Notes under the pieces: generated by a model | The model's database searches: none | What the model saw: only the letters and a program-made list of their open reading frames with translations | What the model was told of the DNA's origin: nothing | In this document: in pieces, positions 6,200 through 14,015 of the stretch | Numbering within the stretch: position 1 is the first letter of the stretch | Layout of the letters: each line of letters opens with the position of its first letter | Source of the DNA: Balneolales bacterium | Lineage (GTDB): Bacteria; Bacteroidota; Rhodothermia; Balneolales; Natronogracilivirgulaceae | Reading direction: 5' to 3' | Assembly (NCBI GenBank): GCA_007131625.1 | Contig: SLQC01000080.1 | Coordinates: 1-17,240, forward strand | Length of the DNA stretch: 17,240 bases | Made by a program: the position numbers and the translations under genes

Positions 6200-8686
6200 T
6201 CAGAAATGAATCCGGTAGGTCATCATCGGCATGAAGTCCATCTGGTACGAGGTGACGACTTCTTTTCGGGCGTTGTTCCAGTTCTCTGTGAAGATGTTCC
6301 TGCGGTTGGTGATGTTCTGCAGGTCGAGCGCCCATTCATGGCTTGCCTGGCGTCGGTTCAGACGCCAGGTCACACGCCCGTTGAGCCGGAAATAGTCCGG
6401 ATACCGTTCCTCAAAGGCCGCATCCCACCGGTACCGCGTGGTATTGTCGGCGATCGACTGCTCTTCATCGAAAGGCAGCTTGCGGTATCCTCCCGCATAG
6501 ACCACCTTCAGATCAACCGAAAGCAGCGTGCGCGGGCCGGTCCGCCACTCGTATCCACCCAGTGCATTGAACACGAAGTTGTTGTTGAAGCCGGAGTTGC
6601 GCCACACGCCGTCGTAGCCGCGATATCCCGCGTCAAATACCGACGCGGTCACCAGGTAGTAGAACCCTTTCCTCAGGAATTTTTCGAGGGTCAGCTCCAC
6701 ACCCCGGTTAGCCCCGGTCCCGGTATTCTCCATATTGTCGTAGGCGATGTAGGAAAACCCACCCCCCTGGCTGAGCATCGAATACTCGGGCCGGCGCCAG
6801 GCCACCGGGATCCGGTACAACTTCTGGTAGTACACCTCGAATTTGAGCCGGTGCTCCTCACCGAGCAGCCGGTCGTATCCCGCCACAAAGTGCATGCTGC
6901 GTGAAAAATCGAGGTTCTTGTTGGTCCGCTCGTACGTTTGGGAGAGACTGTCGTAGCGCTCCGAAAAATAGATAGCGCGCATCTGGGTCTGGCTGTGCAG
7001 CCCGGCCCCCAGGTTGATCGACTGCCCGCGGGCGACTTCCCACGTCATGCCGAAACGTGGCTCCAGCGATTGGGTGCCGTTGAGAAAGAGGCGGGTGGCA
7101 TGGAGTCCGGCCGACATGGAAAGCCGGTCGGAGAACCGGTGCTGCCACTCTGCAAACAGCTTGCCGTGGCTCATCGTGCCGGTATTGTTGAGGTAGTAGC
7201 GGTACTCGTTGCGCAGCGTATCAATCTCCTTTCCCACATAGTGTACGTCATAGACGTCGTAGACCGCGCCGGCGTTCAGAAAATTGCGCGTATTGAACCG
7301 CCGGGAGTAACGCGTGGAAGCGGTGTACTTGATCTCCTGCAGGGTTTCGTCGATTTTCAGCTGGTCCGGGCTGTAGCTGAGGTCGTAGATCTCGGCCGCC
7401 CCACGGATGTCGGATACGGCCAGGATATTGGTGATGCGCACATCATTGCTAAAATAGTGGATGTGGTTGACTCCCAGCACGCCCATGCGGTTGCTGTAGT
7501 AAAGATCGGTACCGGAAAAGCCATACTGGGCATCATCTTCCTGGCTGTCGAGCATGGCGATGCGGTTGTCGCCGCCCAGGCCGAAGACAGAAACGCGTCC
7601 GCGCTGTAGCGGGAAGTTGAGCTTCATCGAGACATCCCTGTATTCCGGGATCGCCGCACCGGTGCCGAAACTCATGCCCGCAGCATGGAGCACTTCCAGG
7701 GTGCTGTAGCGGGCGTTGACCAGGTACGATGATCGCCTGTTGCCGGTGAAAGGGCCTTCGGCACCCAGCTCGAATCCGTTGAACCCGACCTGACCCATCC
7801 ATTCCCGCATCTGGTTGTTGCCATTGCGCAGTTTCAGATCAAACACCCCGGCCAAGGCGTTGCCGAACTCCGCCGGAAAAGCGCCGGTATAGAAATCGGA
7901 ATTTGCAAGATGGTTGTTGTTGATCATGCTGACGGGGCCGCCGGTCGATCCCATGGAGCCGAAGTGGTTGGGATTGGGAATTTCCAGGCCCTCGAGCCGC
8001 CAGAGAAGTCCTTGCGGAGAGTTGCCCCGGATGACAATGTCGTTGCGCTGATCGGTGACCGAGGTGACCCCTGCAAAATTGGCGGCCATGCGGGACGGGT
8101 CGCCCAGACTTCCGGCATACCGCTCTGTTTCATCGATGGTGAACGAGCGGGCGCTCACCATGGCCATTTCGTTGCCCGGACGGTCCTTTCTGAGATCGGG
8201 TCGCACCACGAGCCCTTCCATCGTGTACACCAGCTCTTCAAGCCGGGCTTCCACCACCAGCTCGCGGCCCGATACGAGCAACAAGTTGCGCAGGACGACC
8301 GGTTCGTAACCCACCATGCTCACGCCGGCATCGATCCGGCCAAGCGGCAGCCCTTCGAGGCGGAATTCCCCGTCGGCATCAGCCGCCGCACCGCGAAACG
8401 GATCGGTATCCAGGACCATCACGGTGGCGCCCGGAAGGGGCAGTCCGGTGTAGGTGTCCACCACGCGCCCGCGGAATGTCTGCACAGAAGTAGAGGGGTT
8501 TTCTTCCGGTGGATGGGTATCCCGGGCCAAGGTGCCCCCCGGTTCTGAGGACAGGCTGATGCCGGGCGATCCTGTGCTCATTTCCATATGATGGGCGCAC
8601 AGACCTGCTGTATGATGGGCGCTCAGACCTGCTGTCCAAAACAGCAGAACCGCAATATATAACAGCTTCAACCAGTTTCCTTTCAT
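6200..8686 (-). CDS. TonB-dependent outer-membrane receptor with carboxypeptidase-regulatory domain
   Basis: An 828-residue outer-membrane transporter. In order: a signal peptide (about 1-23, hydrophobic core YIAVLLFWTAGL, likely cut after LSA); a Ser/Pro-rich spacer; a CarboxypepD_reg-like beta-sandwich (about 71-160, FRGRVVDTYTGLPLPGATV); a plug domain (about 171-285, with DIVIRGNSPQGLLWRLEGLE and NPNHFG); then a beta barrel that ends in YRIHF, with the terminal aromatic residue expected for BAM-dependent insertion. It would import a substrate using TonB energy. No SusD partner or degradative enzyme lies next to it, so the ligand is unknown. The start ATG at 8686 follows a good ribosome binding site (aagga six bases away). 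Residues 18-33 carry a duplicated octapeptide from a 24-bp tandem repeat. Confidence 0.92.
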   Translation of the reverse strand: MKGNWLKLLYIAVLLFWTAGLSAHHTAGLCAHHMEMSTGSPGISLSSEPGGTLARDTHPPEENPSTSVQTFRGRVVDTYTGLPLPGATVMVLDTDPFRGAAADADGEFRLEGLPLGRIDAGVSMVGYEPVVLRNLLLVSGRELVVEARLEELVYTMEGLVVRPDLRKDRPGNEMAMVSARSFTIDETERYAGSLGDPSRMAANFAGVTSVTDQRNDIVIRGNSPQGLLWRLEGLEIPNPNHFGSMGSTGGPVSMINNNHLANSDFYTGAFPAEFGNALAGVFDLKLRNGNNQMREWMGQVGFNGFELGAEGPFTGNRRSSYLVNARYSTLEVLHAAGMSFGTGAAIPEYRDVSMKLNFPLQRGRVSVFGLGGDNRIAMLDSQEDDAQYGFSGTDLYYSNRMGVLGVNHIHYFSNDVRITNILAVSDIRGAAEIYDLSYSPDQLKIDETLQEIKYTASTRYSRRFNTRNFLNAGAVYDVYDVHYVGKEIDTLRNEYRYYLNNTGTMSHGKLFAEWQHRFSDRLSMSAGLHATRLFLNGTQSLEPRFGMTWEVARGQSINLGAGLHSQTQMRAIYFSERYDSLSQTYERTNKNLDFSRSMHFVAGYDRLLGEEHRLKFEVYYQKLYRIPVAWRRPEYSMLSQGGGFSYIAYDNMENTGTGANRGVELTLEKFLRKGFYYLVTASVFDAGYRGYDGVWRNSGFNNNFVFNALGGYEWRTGPRTLLSVDLKVVYAGGYRKLPFDEEQSIADNTTRYRWDAAFEERYPDYFRLNGRVTWRLNRRQASHEWALDLQNITNRRNIFTENWNNARKEVVTSYQMDFMPMMTYRIHF
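8587..8634 (-). repeat. 24-bp tandem duplication in the receptor signal peptide region
   Basis: Two adjacent 24-bp units (8587-8610 and 8611-8634) differ at one base. They encode TAGLSAHH and TAGLCAHH at the end of the receptor signal peptide. The duplication keeps the frame and places two possible cleavage sites in series; the substitution turns Ser into Cys in the second copy, which does not make a proper lipobox. Confidence 0.85.
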
Positions 8687-8687
8687 G

Positions 8688-8794
8688 TTCTTTCCTTCTC
8701 ATATTTTTCAGAGCGCAACCTGTAAAATAATATCTTGCTGATTCTTTCCTTCTCATATTTTTCAGAACACAACCTGCAAAATAATATCTTGCTG
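8688..8794 (-). repeat. 54-bp tandem duplication of the receptor gene leader
   Basis: A block of 53 bp at 8688-8740 recurs at 8742-8794 with three substitutions, a period of 54 bp. It directly precedes the receptor ATG, so the leader, including the agaagga ribosome binding site, exists twice. In the distal copy the base that would complete the start codon is changed, so only the proximal copy is followed by ATG. Any promoter element inside the unit is also doubled. Confidence 0.85.
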
Positions 8795-8834
8795 CACCAC
8801 TCCGGACTCATACGAAAAACAGTGGCGTTAGGTT

Positions 8835-8871
8835 GCACCGGAGCTGGCCGTCTGCCGGCAAGCTCCGGTGC
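8835..8871. repeat. Long imperfect hairpin (11-bp arms)
   Basis: gcaccggagct at 8835-8845 is the exact reverse complement of agctccggtgc at 8861-8871; the 15-base interior can pair further (gccg with cggc). It lies between the FISUMP remnant and the receptor leader. On the minus strand a run of T comes only some 14 bases after the arm, so it is a weak terminator candidate for whatever once ended at 8881. Confidence 0.55.
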
Positions 8872-8880
8872 AGACCCTGT

Positions 8881-9095
8881 TCAATACCTGACAAAGCGAA
8901 CGGAAAACCGGTCCGTTTCGGACTGCTTCCTCTGTTTACTCTTGCCTCCTCATAATCCAGACGGTGGCTACAGGTATTGTTCTCGGATTCCTCGGTAGAA
9001 CCCCACAAATAACCCTTTATATCCAAGCCGCCAAAAGCGCCATTACTGGCAATATATCCACCCGGAAATACCGTACAGCCATGACAGGTCGGACA
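8881..9095 (-). pseudogene. FISUMP (Fibrobacter-type paralogous domain) C-terminal fragment, frameshifted
   Basis: The minus frame contains VFPGGYIASNGAFGGLD, GYLWGSTEESENN, then RLDYEEARVNRG. This follows the end of the Fibrobacter succinogenes major paralogous domain (TIGR02145: LPGGYR...GxFxxLGxxGYWWSSTE...R...VxR). The conserved finish GFSVRxVRx is present only after a one-base frameshift at the AAAA run near 8904-8907; with that shift it reads GFSVRFVRY and stops at 8881. Everything upstream of VFPGG has decayed. These domains are normally part of secreted or lipoprotein surface proteins of unknown function. Confidence 0.65.
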
Positions 9096-9123
9096 AAGCT
9101 TTGCAAGTTTCAGTCCGGGCACC

Positions 9124-9235
9124 TTGCGTCAGGAAAAAAAGGCGCATAAGGGCTATGAATTTTCATGGTGGGACGTTGCAGCCAATGGCTTTGGATCGGC
9201 TCTGTTTTCGTTTCAGGAGGCCATGTTCGATGAGC
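9124..9235 (+). pseudogene. DUF2279 (YfiM-like) protein fragment
   Basis: The plus frame reads KAHKGYEFSWWDVAANGFGS and then ALFSFQEAMFDEQ. This corresponds to the central part of DUF2279/YfiM-type predicted periplasmic proteins, where a segment of the form GFSxxDxxANxxGSALFxxQExxxxEQR is conserved. The N-terminal helices and the C-terminal part that should follow EQR are absent, and the frame continues into unrelated sequence. The evidence is a single motif block, so the call is moderate. It lies back to back with the FISUMP fragment, which suggests an old deletion junction near 9100. Confidence 0.5.
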
Positions 9236-9445
9236 AGGTGGTGGACCGGGCACAGCCGCCGACATGGTCAACCTGGGCAAACCCCTCTATCGTCATCGGA
9301 TCAATGCCATCGAGAAACAGGTTCTCGCCATAGGATGCACCGGTGTCTCGGCCGGTTCAGAAAAGCCCTGCATCCAGGCATGCTTCATACCCAGTGGCTC
9401 AAAAAATGAACCGGTGCAGCGCCGAAGTCATCAGTCCCGAAGGAA
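9236..9445. other. Spacer with no recognised gene
   Basis: A plus frame through 9237-9420 reads gene-like (GGGPGTAADMVNLGKPLYRH and onward), but I recognise no family and it has no start with a ribosome binding site. It may be a further decayed scrap. No terminator hairpin is obvious for the radical SAM gene that ends at 9446. Confidence 0.3.
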
Positions 9446-10828
9446 TTACCGCCGAAGCCATCGATGCCCCTGAATATCCAGGTTGATCAATCCCAGCTTC
9501 TGTGCCCGGTCCACCACCTGCCGATACTCCTCACCGGTTATCCTGCGGGAAATTTCCGGAAAATCGAACGCCTTGTGGTAAGGGTTGTACTGCGCCATGA
9601 TGTTGACGTACGTGTCATTTGGCAGGTTTTCCGCGATCCACTCCAGGATTTCCACCGATCCGCCCATTTCGTTGGGCATAACCAGATGACGGATCATCAG
9701 TCCGCGCTCCATAATGCCGTTACTGTTGGGCTTGGCCACGCCAACCTGACGGTGCATTTCCAGGATCGATTTTTTGGTCAACTCCGGATAATCGTCGGTG
9801 CCGGCCGTCAGTTCGGCCGATATGTCACTATCCCAGAACTTGAAGTCCGGCAGGTAGATATCCACAATGCCGTCCAGAATGGAGAGGATCTCAAGACGCT
9901 CCCAGCCGCATGTGTTGTACACCACGGGCAGACGCAAGCCGCGTGCGGCAGCCATGTTAAGAGCTTTGAGAATGGCAGCTGAGTAGTGGGTCGGGGTGAC
10001 GAAGTTGATGTTGTGACAGCCGATGCTCTGCAGCTGAAACATCATGCCGGCCATCTCCTCGATGTCGCGCTCATACCCTCGGCCAAGATGGCTTATTTCG
10101 TAATTTTGGCAGAAGACGCAGCGCAGGCTGCAATGGGTCAGAAAAATGGTCCCCGATCCGCCCTTGCCGACCAGCGGTCGCTCCTCTCCAAAATGGGGCA
10201 TGGCCGAGGAGATGAAGAGCCGCGTCCCCGGTGAACGGCAGAACCCGGACTGCCCTCGGTGGCGGTTTGCACCGCATTCTCTGGGACAAAGTCGACATTG
10301 GCTCATAATATCCCATAGGGCATCGGCCCGTTTCGCAAGTTCACCGGATTCGTGGAGTTTTACGTACCCCGGCACGAAATCTTTTTCGAAGAGCCGCGTC
10401 CCGTCCCCCGTCGCCCCGCCGGCATGTGCACTGCCCGGATTTTGCAGTGCGTCAGGCCCGTATCCGGAAGCATCGGGACCGGAACCTGCAAATGTTACAC
10501 CGGCCGCAAGATGCCCGAAGAACATGGTGGTGAGTCCGGCATGGCAGCAGAACCTGGTAGATTGCTGCAGGAAACACCGCCGGCTGATGCCGTTTTTCGG
10601 GTAATTCGGTTCGAGTGGATTCTGATTTTTCTCCACACTTCCGGGACTTTCCGGACTCTGCAGATTTCCTGGATTTCCCGGATTTCCCGGATTTCCCGGA
10701 TTTTCAGGATTTCCCGGATTTCCCGGATTTTCCGGATTTTCCGGATTTTCAGGATTTTCAGGATCATCCGGTTTCATCGCTCTCATAAATATGTCCGGTT
10801 TGTGATGTGATTTGCAATAGTCATTCAT
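9446..10828 (-). CDS. PflX-type radical SAM protein with Asn-Pro-Gly repeat and Tat signal
   Basis: A 460-residue protein of the COG1313 (PflX, 'pyruvate formate-lyase activating enzyme-like') radical SAM group. Layout: residues 20-60 are an Asn-Pro-Gly/Glu triplet repeat; 81-115 look like a twin-arginine signal (ISRRCFLQ followed by a moderately hydrophobic stretch ending in AGVTFAG); C178, C181, C185 and C197 form a family-specific cysteine cluster; C233, C237 and C240 (CxxxCxxC) hold the radical SAM 4Fe-4S cluster; the TIM-barrel follows, with VTPTHY and YLPDFKFWD motifs. The substrate is unknown. The ATG at 10828 overlaps the stop of the upstream gene (ATGA) and has a full AAAGGAGGT ribosome binding site, which settles the start. 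Radical SAM enzymes are usually cytosolic, so a Tat signal, and one so far from the N-terminus, is odd. Confidence 0.85.
   Translation of the reverse strand: MNDYCKSHHKPDIFMRAMKPDDPENPENPENPENPGNPGNPENPGNPGNPGNPGNLQSPESPGSVEKNQNPLEPNYPKNGISRRCFLQQSTRFCCHAGLTTMFFGHLAAGVTFAGSGPDASGYGPDALQNPGSAHAGGATGDGTRLFEKDFVPGYVKLHESGELAKRADALWDIMSQCRLCPRECGANRHRGQSGFCRSPGTRLFISSAMPHFGEERPLVGKGGSGTIFLTHCSLRCVFCQNYEISHLGRGYERDIEEMAGMMFQLQSIGCHNINFVTPTHYSAAILKALNMAAARGLRLPVVYNTCGWERLEILSILDGIVDIYLPDFKFWDSDISAELTAGTDDYPELTKKSILEMHRQVGVAKPNSNGIMERGLMIRHLVMPNEMGGSVEILEWIAENLPNDTYVNIMAQYNPYHKAFDFPEISRRITGEEYRQVVDRAQKLGLINLDIQGHRWLRR
10662..10769 (-). repeat. 9-bp tandem repeat encoding Asn-Pro-Gly/Glu triplets
   Basis: About twelve head-to-tail 9-bp units of plus-strand consensus ggatttccc, with variants ggattttca and ggattttcc, run through 10662-10769. 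On the coding strand each unit gives Gly-Asn-Pro or Glu-Asn-Pro. The variants are interspersed, not ordered, and the frame is never broken. Unit number could change by slippage without a frameshift. Confidence 0.9.
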
Positions 10829-13215
10829 AAAAGTACCTCCTTTTGCCGTCTTTCGGGTTCGACGGCAATGATCATGCAACTTGTGAGTTTAAGCAGGGCT
10901 ACGGTCAGGCAGGTGCCTGTCACGCCCATGACGGGCAGCAGCACCACGCCGCCGGCAATACCGCCCATCCAACCACCCAATAAATCGGATGCGTAAAGCA
11001 TTCCTGCCGTGCGGCTTACACCGCTTTTATCCCTCAGGTGCAGCTTGTTTGCCAGCGGGTACTGAAAGCCTATCAGCATGCCGGCAACGAGGGAAAGGAC
11101 CAGGAACAGAATCCGGAAAAGTACAAAGGCGATATGGCTGTCCAGCAGCGGATTGATGGTCAGGAACAGCAGTGGCAGCACGAGAGAGAAGCCGATGATC
11201 GCCAGCTCCATAGCCAGGAACCATCGTTTGCCCTCACGGATGTGAGGCAGGGTCCGCGTGATCAGCATCGCCCCGATCGCCGCGCCCGCCATGAAAAACG
11301 CGACAAGCAGACCGATCCATGAAAAAACGTGTCCATATGTGACCTGGAACATGAAAATGACGATCAGACTGAAAATCATCCCGGCAAATCCGGTGGTGAT
11401 GATGGAGAAGGGCACACCAAACCCTGACGTTTTTTTGCTGCGGGAACGGATCAGCAACACGAACCCGGCGAACAGGAACAGCCACGGGATCACGCTTCCC
11501 GGACCGAAATGCTCGAACTTCTTGTATATGGAACCGAACGCCGGTGCATACAGTGAGTTCCAGTGCGTGATATGATAAAAAAGTCCGACGGGCTTGAAAT
11601 CACGGTTGATGCTGCGGGACGCCCCGTCAATGTAGTCGCGGAACCATTGCCTCCAGCCGTCATGCAATTTCTTCTCAATATGCCAGGGTACGACCCCCTC
11701 CGCCCGGATCTGCCGCTCCTCCAGCCGCTGTACCATGCGGTCCAGGTCCAGGTCCGCCACCTCCGCGGCTCCCGAGGCCAGGTAAAGGTTCCAGTGATCG
11801 CCGGGGATTACTCTGATATGCGGGAAGACACTTTCCAGCGAGTGGAAAATGGTGCTGTTGAGGTTTTTCAGTTCGTCGCTGAGAAACATAAGCGAACCCG
11901 GAACGGTCAGAACCAGGATCCCTCCCTCATTGAGCCGTTCCTCAGCCAAGGTGAAAAAATCGCGTGTAAAGAAGCGGTTCGATTGCAGGTTGGATGGCTC
12001 AATCACCCCGATGAAAATGAGATCATAGGTCCGCGGCGAGGTGGCAAGAAGCAGCCTGCCGTCCCGGTAGCGCACACGCACTCTCGGGTCGCCCAGCTCG
12101 GACTCGGTCAGCTGCGTAGGGAATTTCCGGATCACTTCGAGGAACGCGGGGTCATGTTCGGCGTAAGTTACGCTCTGCACTGAAGGGTGCTTCAAGACTT
12201 CATCGATCATCCCGCCTGCTCCGCCCCGCAGGATCAGGATCTCTTTTGGATCCGGATGGGCCAGCATCGGCAGATGCACGAATTCTTCGACGAACAGCAT
12301 GTCCGGAACGGGGGTGATAATCTCGGGGATGCCATCCAGGAAGAACAAATACTGCCCCTGGTTTTCCAGCACCGCGATATTACTGTAGGAAGAATTCTGA
12401 TAGTGGACCACGTTGTGGTCCATCCACTGCATCCGAATGGATGTCTGGTGGAGCCGGTCAGCCTGTCCGGTCAGCAGCCCGATGCCGGCGACTACGGCCA
12501 GGATCCCGAGCAGGAGCGGCATCGCACGCTGCCGCAAATCACGTTGGCCAGCAGATTTGTCGCTTCGCTTTTCAGATATCTCGCTGCGATCTGCATTCAT
12601 TTCACTTCTCCATGCGTTGGCTTTGCGATACGCAGGTCCAAGCAGCCAGAGGCAGACCATCATGTTCAGGAGTGCGACACCGATCACCACTTCAAAACTG
12701 TTCAGCAGCGGGATCAAGACGAACGTGCAGATCACCCCTCCGGCCATGGTGCCCACGGTTTCATCCACATAGACTCTGCCGGCTATGGCGGCGACCGGTT
12801 CACGATACAGGGCGTAAATGCGGCAGCTGAAAGTGAACAGCGCGCCGTGGAGTATACTCACCGGCAACAGGATCAGGAAAGAGGAGTAAAACATCGGTAG
12901 CAGCCCGATATGCTCCCCGATGGACACACCCAGCATTACTTTCAGGATGCGAATTGCGAACACGGCGGCAATCAGCGCCGCGGAAAACAGGACGGTGACA
13001 AGGGCGAAAGCCTCGAGCTTCTTTTCTGTCCGGTCGATCAACCGGCCCGGATAAAAACAGCCCAGCGCCTCGAGTATCAGCCAATTGGCCAGGATGATAC
13101 CGATGCACAACTCGTTCCCGGAGAATACAATGAGCAGCTCTCTGAGCAGGATGATCTCGGCAACAAGCCCGCTGAAGCCCATAACGATAACGGCTATGCG
13201 AACGCTTCGGTTCAT
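10825..13215 (-). CDS. Membrane-embedded spermidine-synthase-like protein
   Basis: A 796-residue protein with three parts. Residues 1-195 hold about six membrane helices and begin with the family motif GFSGLVAEIILLREL. Residues about 255-485 are a soluble spermidine-synthase-type Rossmann domain: LILRGGAGG (328-335) as SAM loop, YAEHDP (351-356) with the ribose-binding Glu, and RYRDGR (382-387). Residues about 575-785 hold a second set of helices including GMLIGFQYPLANKL. In true aminopropyltransferases a DxxDP motif supplies the catalytic Asp (Asp158 in E. coli SpeE, from memory); here the site reads IGVIEPSN (402-409), with Gly and Glu in place of the two Asp. Polyamine synthesis is therefore doubtful and the real reaction is unknown. 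The start ATG at 13215 begins the first helix; another ATG lies at 13254. It forms an operon with the radical SAM gene. Confidence 0.85.
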   Translation of the reverse strand: MNRSVRIAVIVMGFSGLVAEIILLRELLIVFSGNELCIGIILANWLILEALGCFYPGRLIDRTEKKLEAFALVTVLFSAALIAAVFAIRILKVMLGVSIGEHIGLLPMFYSSFLILLPVSILHGALFTFSCRIYALYREPVAAIAGRVYVDETVGTMAGGVICTFVLIPLLNSFEVVIGVALLNMMVCLWLLGPAYRKANAWRSEMNADRSEISEKRSDKSAGQRDLRQRAMPLLLGILAVVAGIGLLTGQADRLHQTSIRMQWMDHNVVHYQNSSYSNIAVLENQGQYLFFLDGIPEIITPVPDMLFVEEFVHLPMLAHPDPKEILILRGGAGGMIDEVLKHPSVQSVTYAEHDPAFLEVIRKFPTQLTESELGDPRVRVRYRDGRLLLATSPRTYDLIFIGVIEPSNLQSNRFFTRDFFTLAEERLNEGGILVLTVPGSLMFLSDELKNLNSTIFHSLESVFPHIRVIPGDHWNLYLASGAAEVADLDLDRMVQRLEERQIRAEGVVPWHIEKKLHDGWRQWFRDYIDGASRSINRDFKPVGLFYHITHWNSLYAPAFGSIYKKFEHFGPGSVIPWLFLFAGFVLLIRSRSKKTSGFGVPFSIITTGFAGMIFSLIVIFMFQVTYGHVFSWIGLLVAFFMAGAAIGAMLITRTLPHIREGKRWFLAMELAIIGFSLVLPLLFLTINPLLDSHIAFVLFRILFLVLSLVAGMLIGFQYPLANKLHLRDKSGVSRTAGMLYASDLLGGWMGGIAGGVVLLPVMGVTGTCLTVALLKLTSCMIIAVEPERRQKEVLL
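10829..10845 (-). promoter_or_regulatory. Strong ribosome binding site and ATGA coupling
   Basis: The minus strand reads aaaggaggtacttttATGA, a complete anti-16S match six bases before the ATG at 10828, and the ATGA at 10828-10825 joins that start with the stop of the upstream gene. This implies translational coupling. Such a full Shine-Dalgarno site is rare in this window. Confidence 0.8.
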
Positions 13216-13526
13216 GATGCTGAGGTCTATTTGTTCGATCCCAGGTTGCACCATTGAGTGATGGTGCCGGACGGTGCCGGCTCCGGCAACGCCCAGCCTT
13301 CGGAAATACTTTCGGCCGCCTGCTGCACAACCGGAGAGTGTCGGTCAATAATTAATTCATACCTACAAATTAATGGATTTTTACTCATTTCAAAGCGGCT
13401 CAGGGAAGATTTGAAAGCGTTTGCATCCATCCCACCGGCATTTTGAAGCCGGAAATAATTCGGCTGGTCTGAAAGTTTCCTGTCGCATGACCCCGGCCAG
13501 TTCTTTGGCCGGGCGCCGGCTCATAA
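13216..13526. other. Spacer upstream of the spermidine-synthase-like operon
   Basis: No gene is recognised. Minus-strand frames at 13430-13227 and from the ATG near 13530 are open but match nothing known to me. A hairpin with 8-bp arms (cccggcca at 13492-13499, tggccggg at 13506-13513) is present without a T-tract. An AT-rich block at 13345-13385 is the most likely place for the operon promoter. Confidence 0.35.
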
Positions 13527-13697
13527 TCATGTCGGCTCAATGTTTTCCTCATTTGCAAGAAAGTCAGCAGAAAATTCCAGTGCAACTAAGATTTGCTCTT
13601 TTGTCGAGTGAGGATAACTTTTCAATTGATCAGCTATATGGTATCCGTCAGCTAATTTCCTCATTACAAGCTCTACGAAGCAAGAAACCCCTGCTTG
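13527..13697 (-). pseudogene. DUF433 antitoxin-like fragment
   Basis: The minus frame closing with TGA at 13529-13527 contains FVELVMRKLADGYHIAD, then LKSYPHSTKEQILVALEFSA. This fits the helix-turn-helix-like C-terminal two thirds of DUF433 proteins (pattern VxxVLELLADGxxxEEILxxYPxLTxEDIxAALxYA), which often act as antitoxins beside PIN-like DUF5615 toxins. The N-terminal part with the usual GKPxIxGTRI motif is missing; the frame before it is unrelated and abuts the HigA stop at 13711. No DUF5615 gene is seen downstream. It looks truncated and probably inactive, though the ATG at Met of VMRKL could still start a short product. Confidence 0.6.
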
Positions 13698-13710
13698 TGG
13701 GTAGGTGCTG

Positions 13711-14010
13711 TTAGGCAGCGTTTTTAAAAAATGTATTTATTCCGTTCAGTTCAGCTTTTTTTGCCGTTTTTTCTTCTTCGATGTGATGATCGTCTTGAAG
13801 ACCGAGCCAAAACTTAGCTGAATTTCCAAAAAATTTGTTCAGTCGCAGTGCTGTGTCAGCCGTGATTCTTCGATTCCCTTTTATGATTTCTGAAATTCGG
13901 GTTTGAGGTATTTTCAAATCCTTAGATAGCCTGTAAGTCGCAATTCCTGGTGGCTCAAGAAATTCGTAGAGTAAAAATTTGCCGGGATGAACATTCGCTA
14001 ACTTTTCCAT
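13711..14010 (-). CDS. higA: HigA-type antitoxin (XRE helix-turn-helix)
   Basis: A complete 99-residue HigA-family antitoxin. The family opening VHPGKFLLYEFLEPPGI is at residues 7-23, the helix-turn-helix runs from about 24 to 60 (YRLSKDLKIPQTRISEIIKG followed by RRITADTALRLNKFFG), and the FWLGLQ motif is near residue 67. HigA binds the HigB ribosome-dependent RNase and represses its own operon. The ATG at 14010 lies 5 bp after the stop of the HigB remnant, the normal higBA order and spacing. The toxin gene is truncated, so HigA appears orphaned. The AT-richness differs from the GC-rich neighbours, consistent with acquired DNA. Confidence 0.9.
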   Translation of the reverse strand: MEKLANVHPGKFLLYEFLEPPGIATYRLSKDLKIPQTRISEIIKGNRRITADTALRLNKFFGNSAKFWLGLQDDHHIEEEKTAKKAELNGINTFFKNAA

Positions 14011-14015
14011 TGTTT

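Noticed and set aside
7910..8548. 212-residue plus-strand open frame
   Set aside because: It is the antisense of the plug and regulatory domains of the TonB-dependent receptor.
8602..8606. Lipoprotein signal created by the Cys in the receptor duplication
   Set aside because: The residues before Cys (AGL) do not fit a lipobox, which needs Leu at -3 and a small residue at -1.
12187..12900. 237-residue plus-strand open frame
   Set aside because: It is the antisense of the spermidine-synthase-like gene, whose SAM-binding motifs and membrane helices are clear.
13492..13513. Rho-independent terminator
   Set aside because: The hairpin has good arms but no T-tract on either side.
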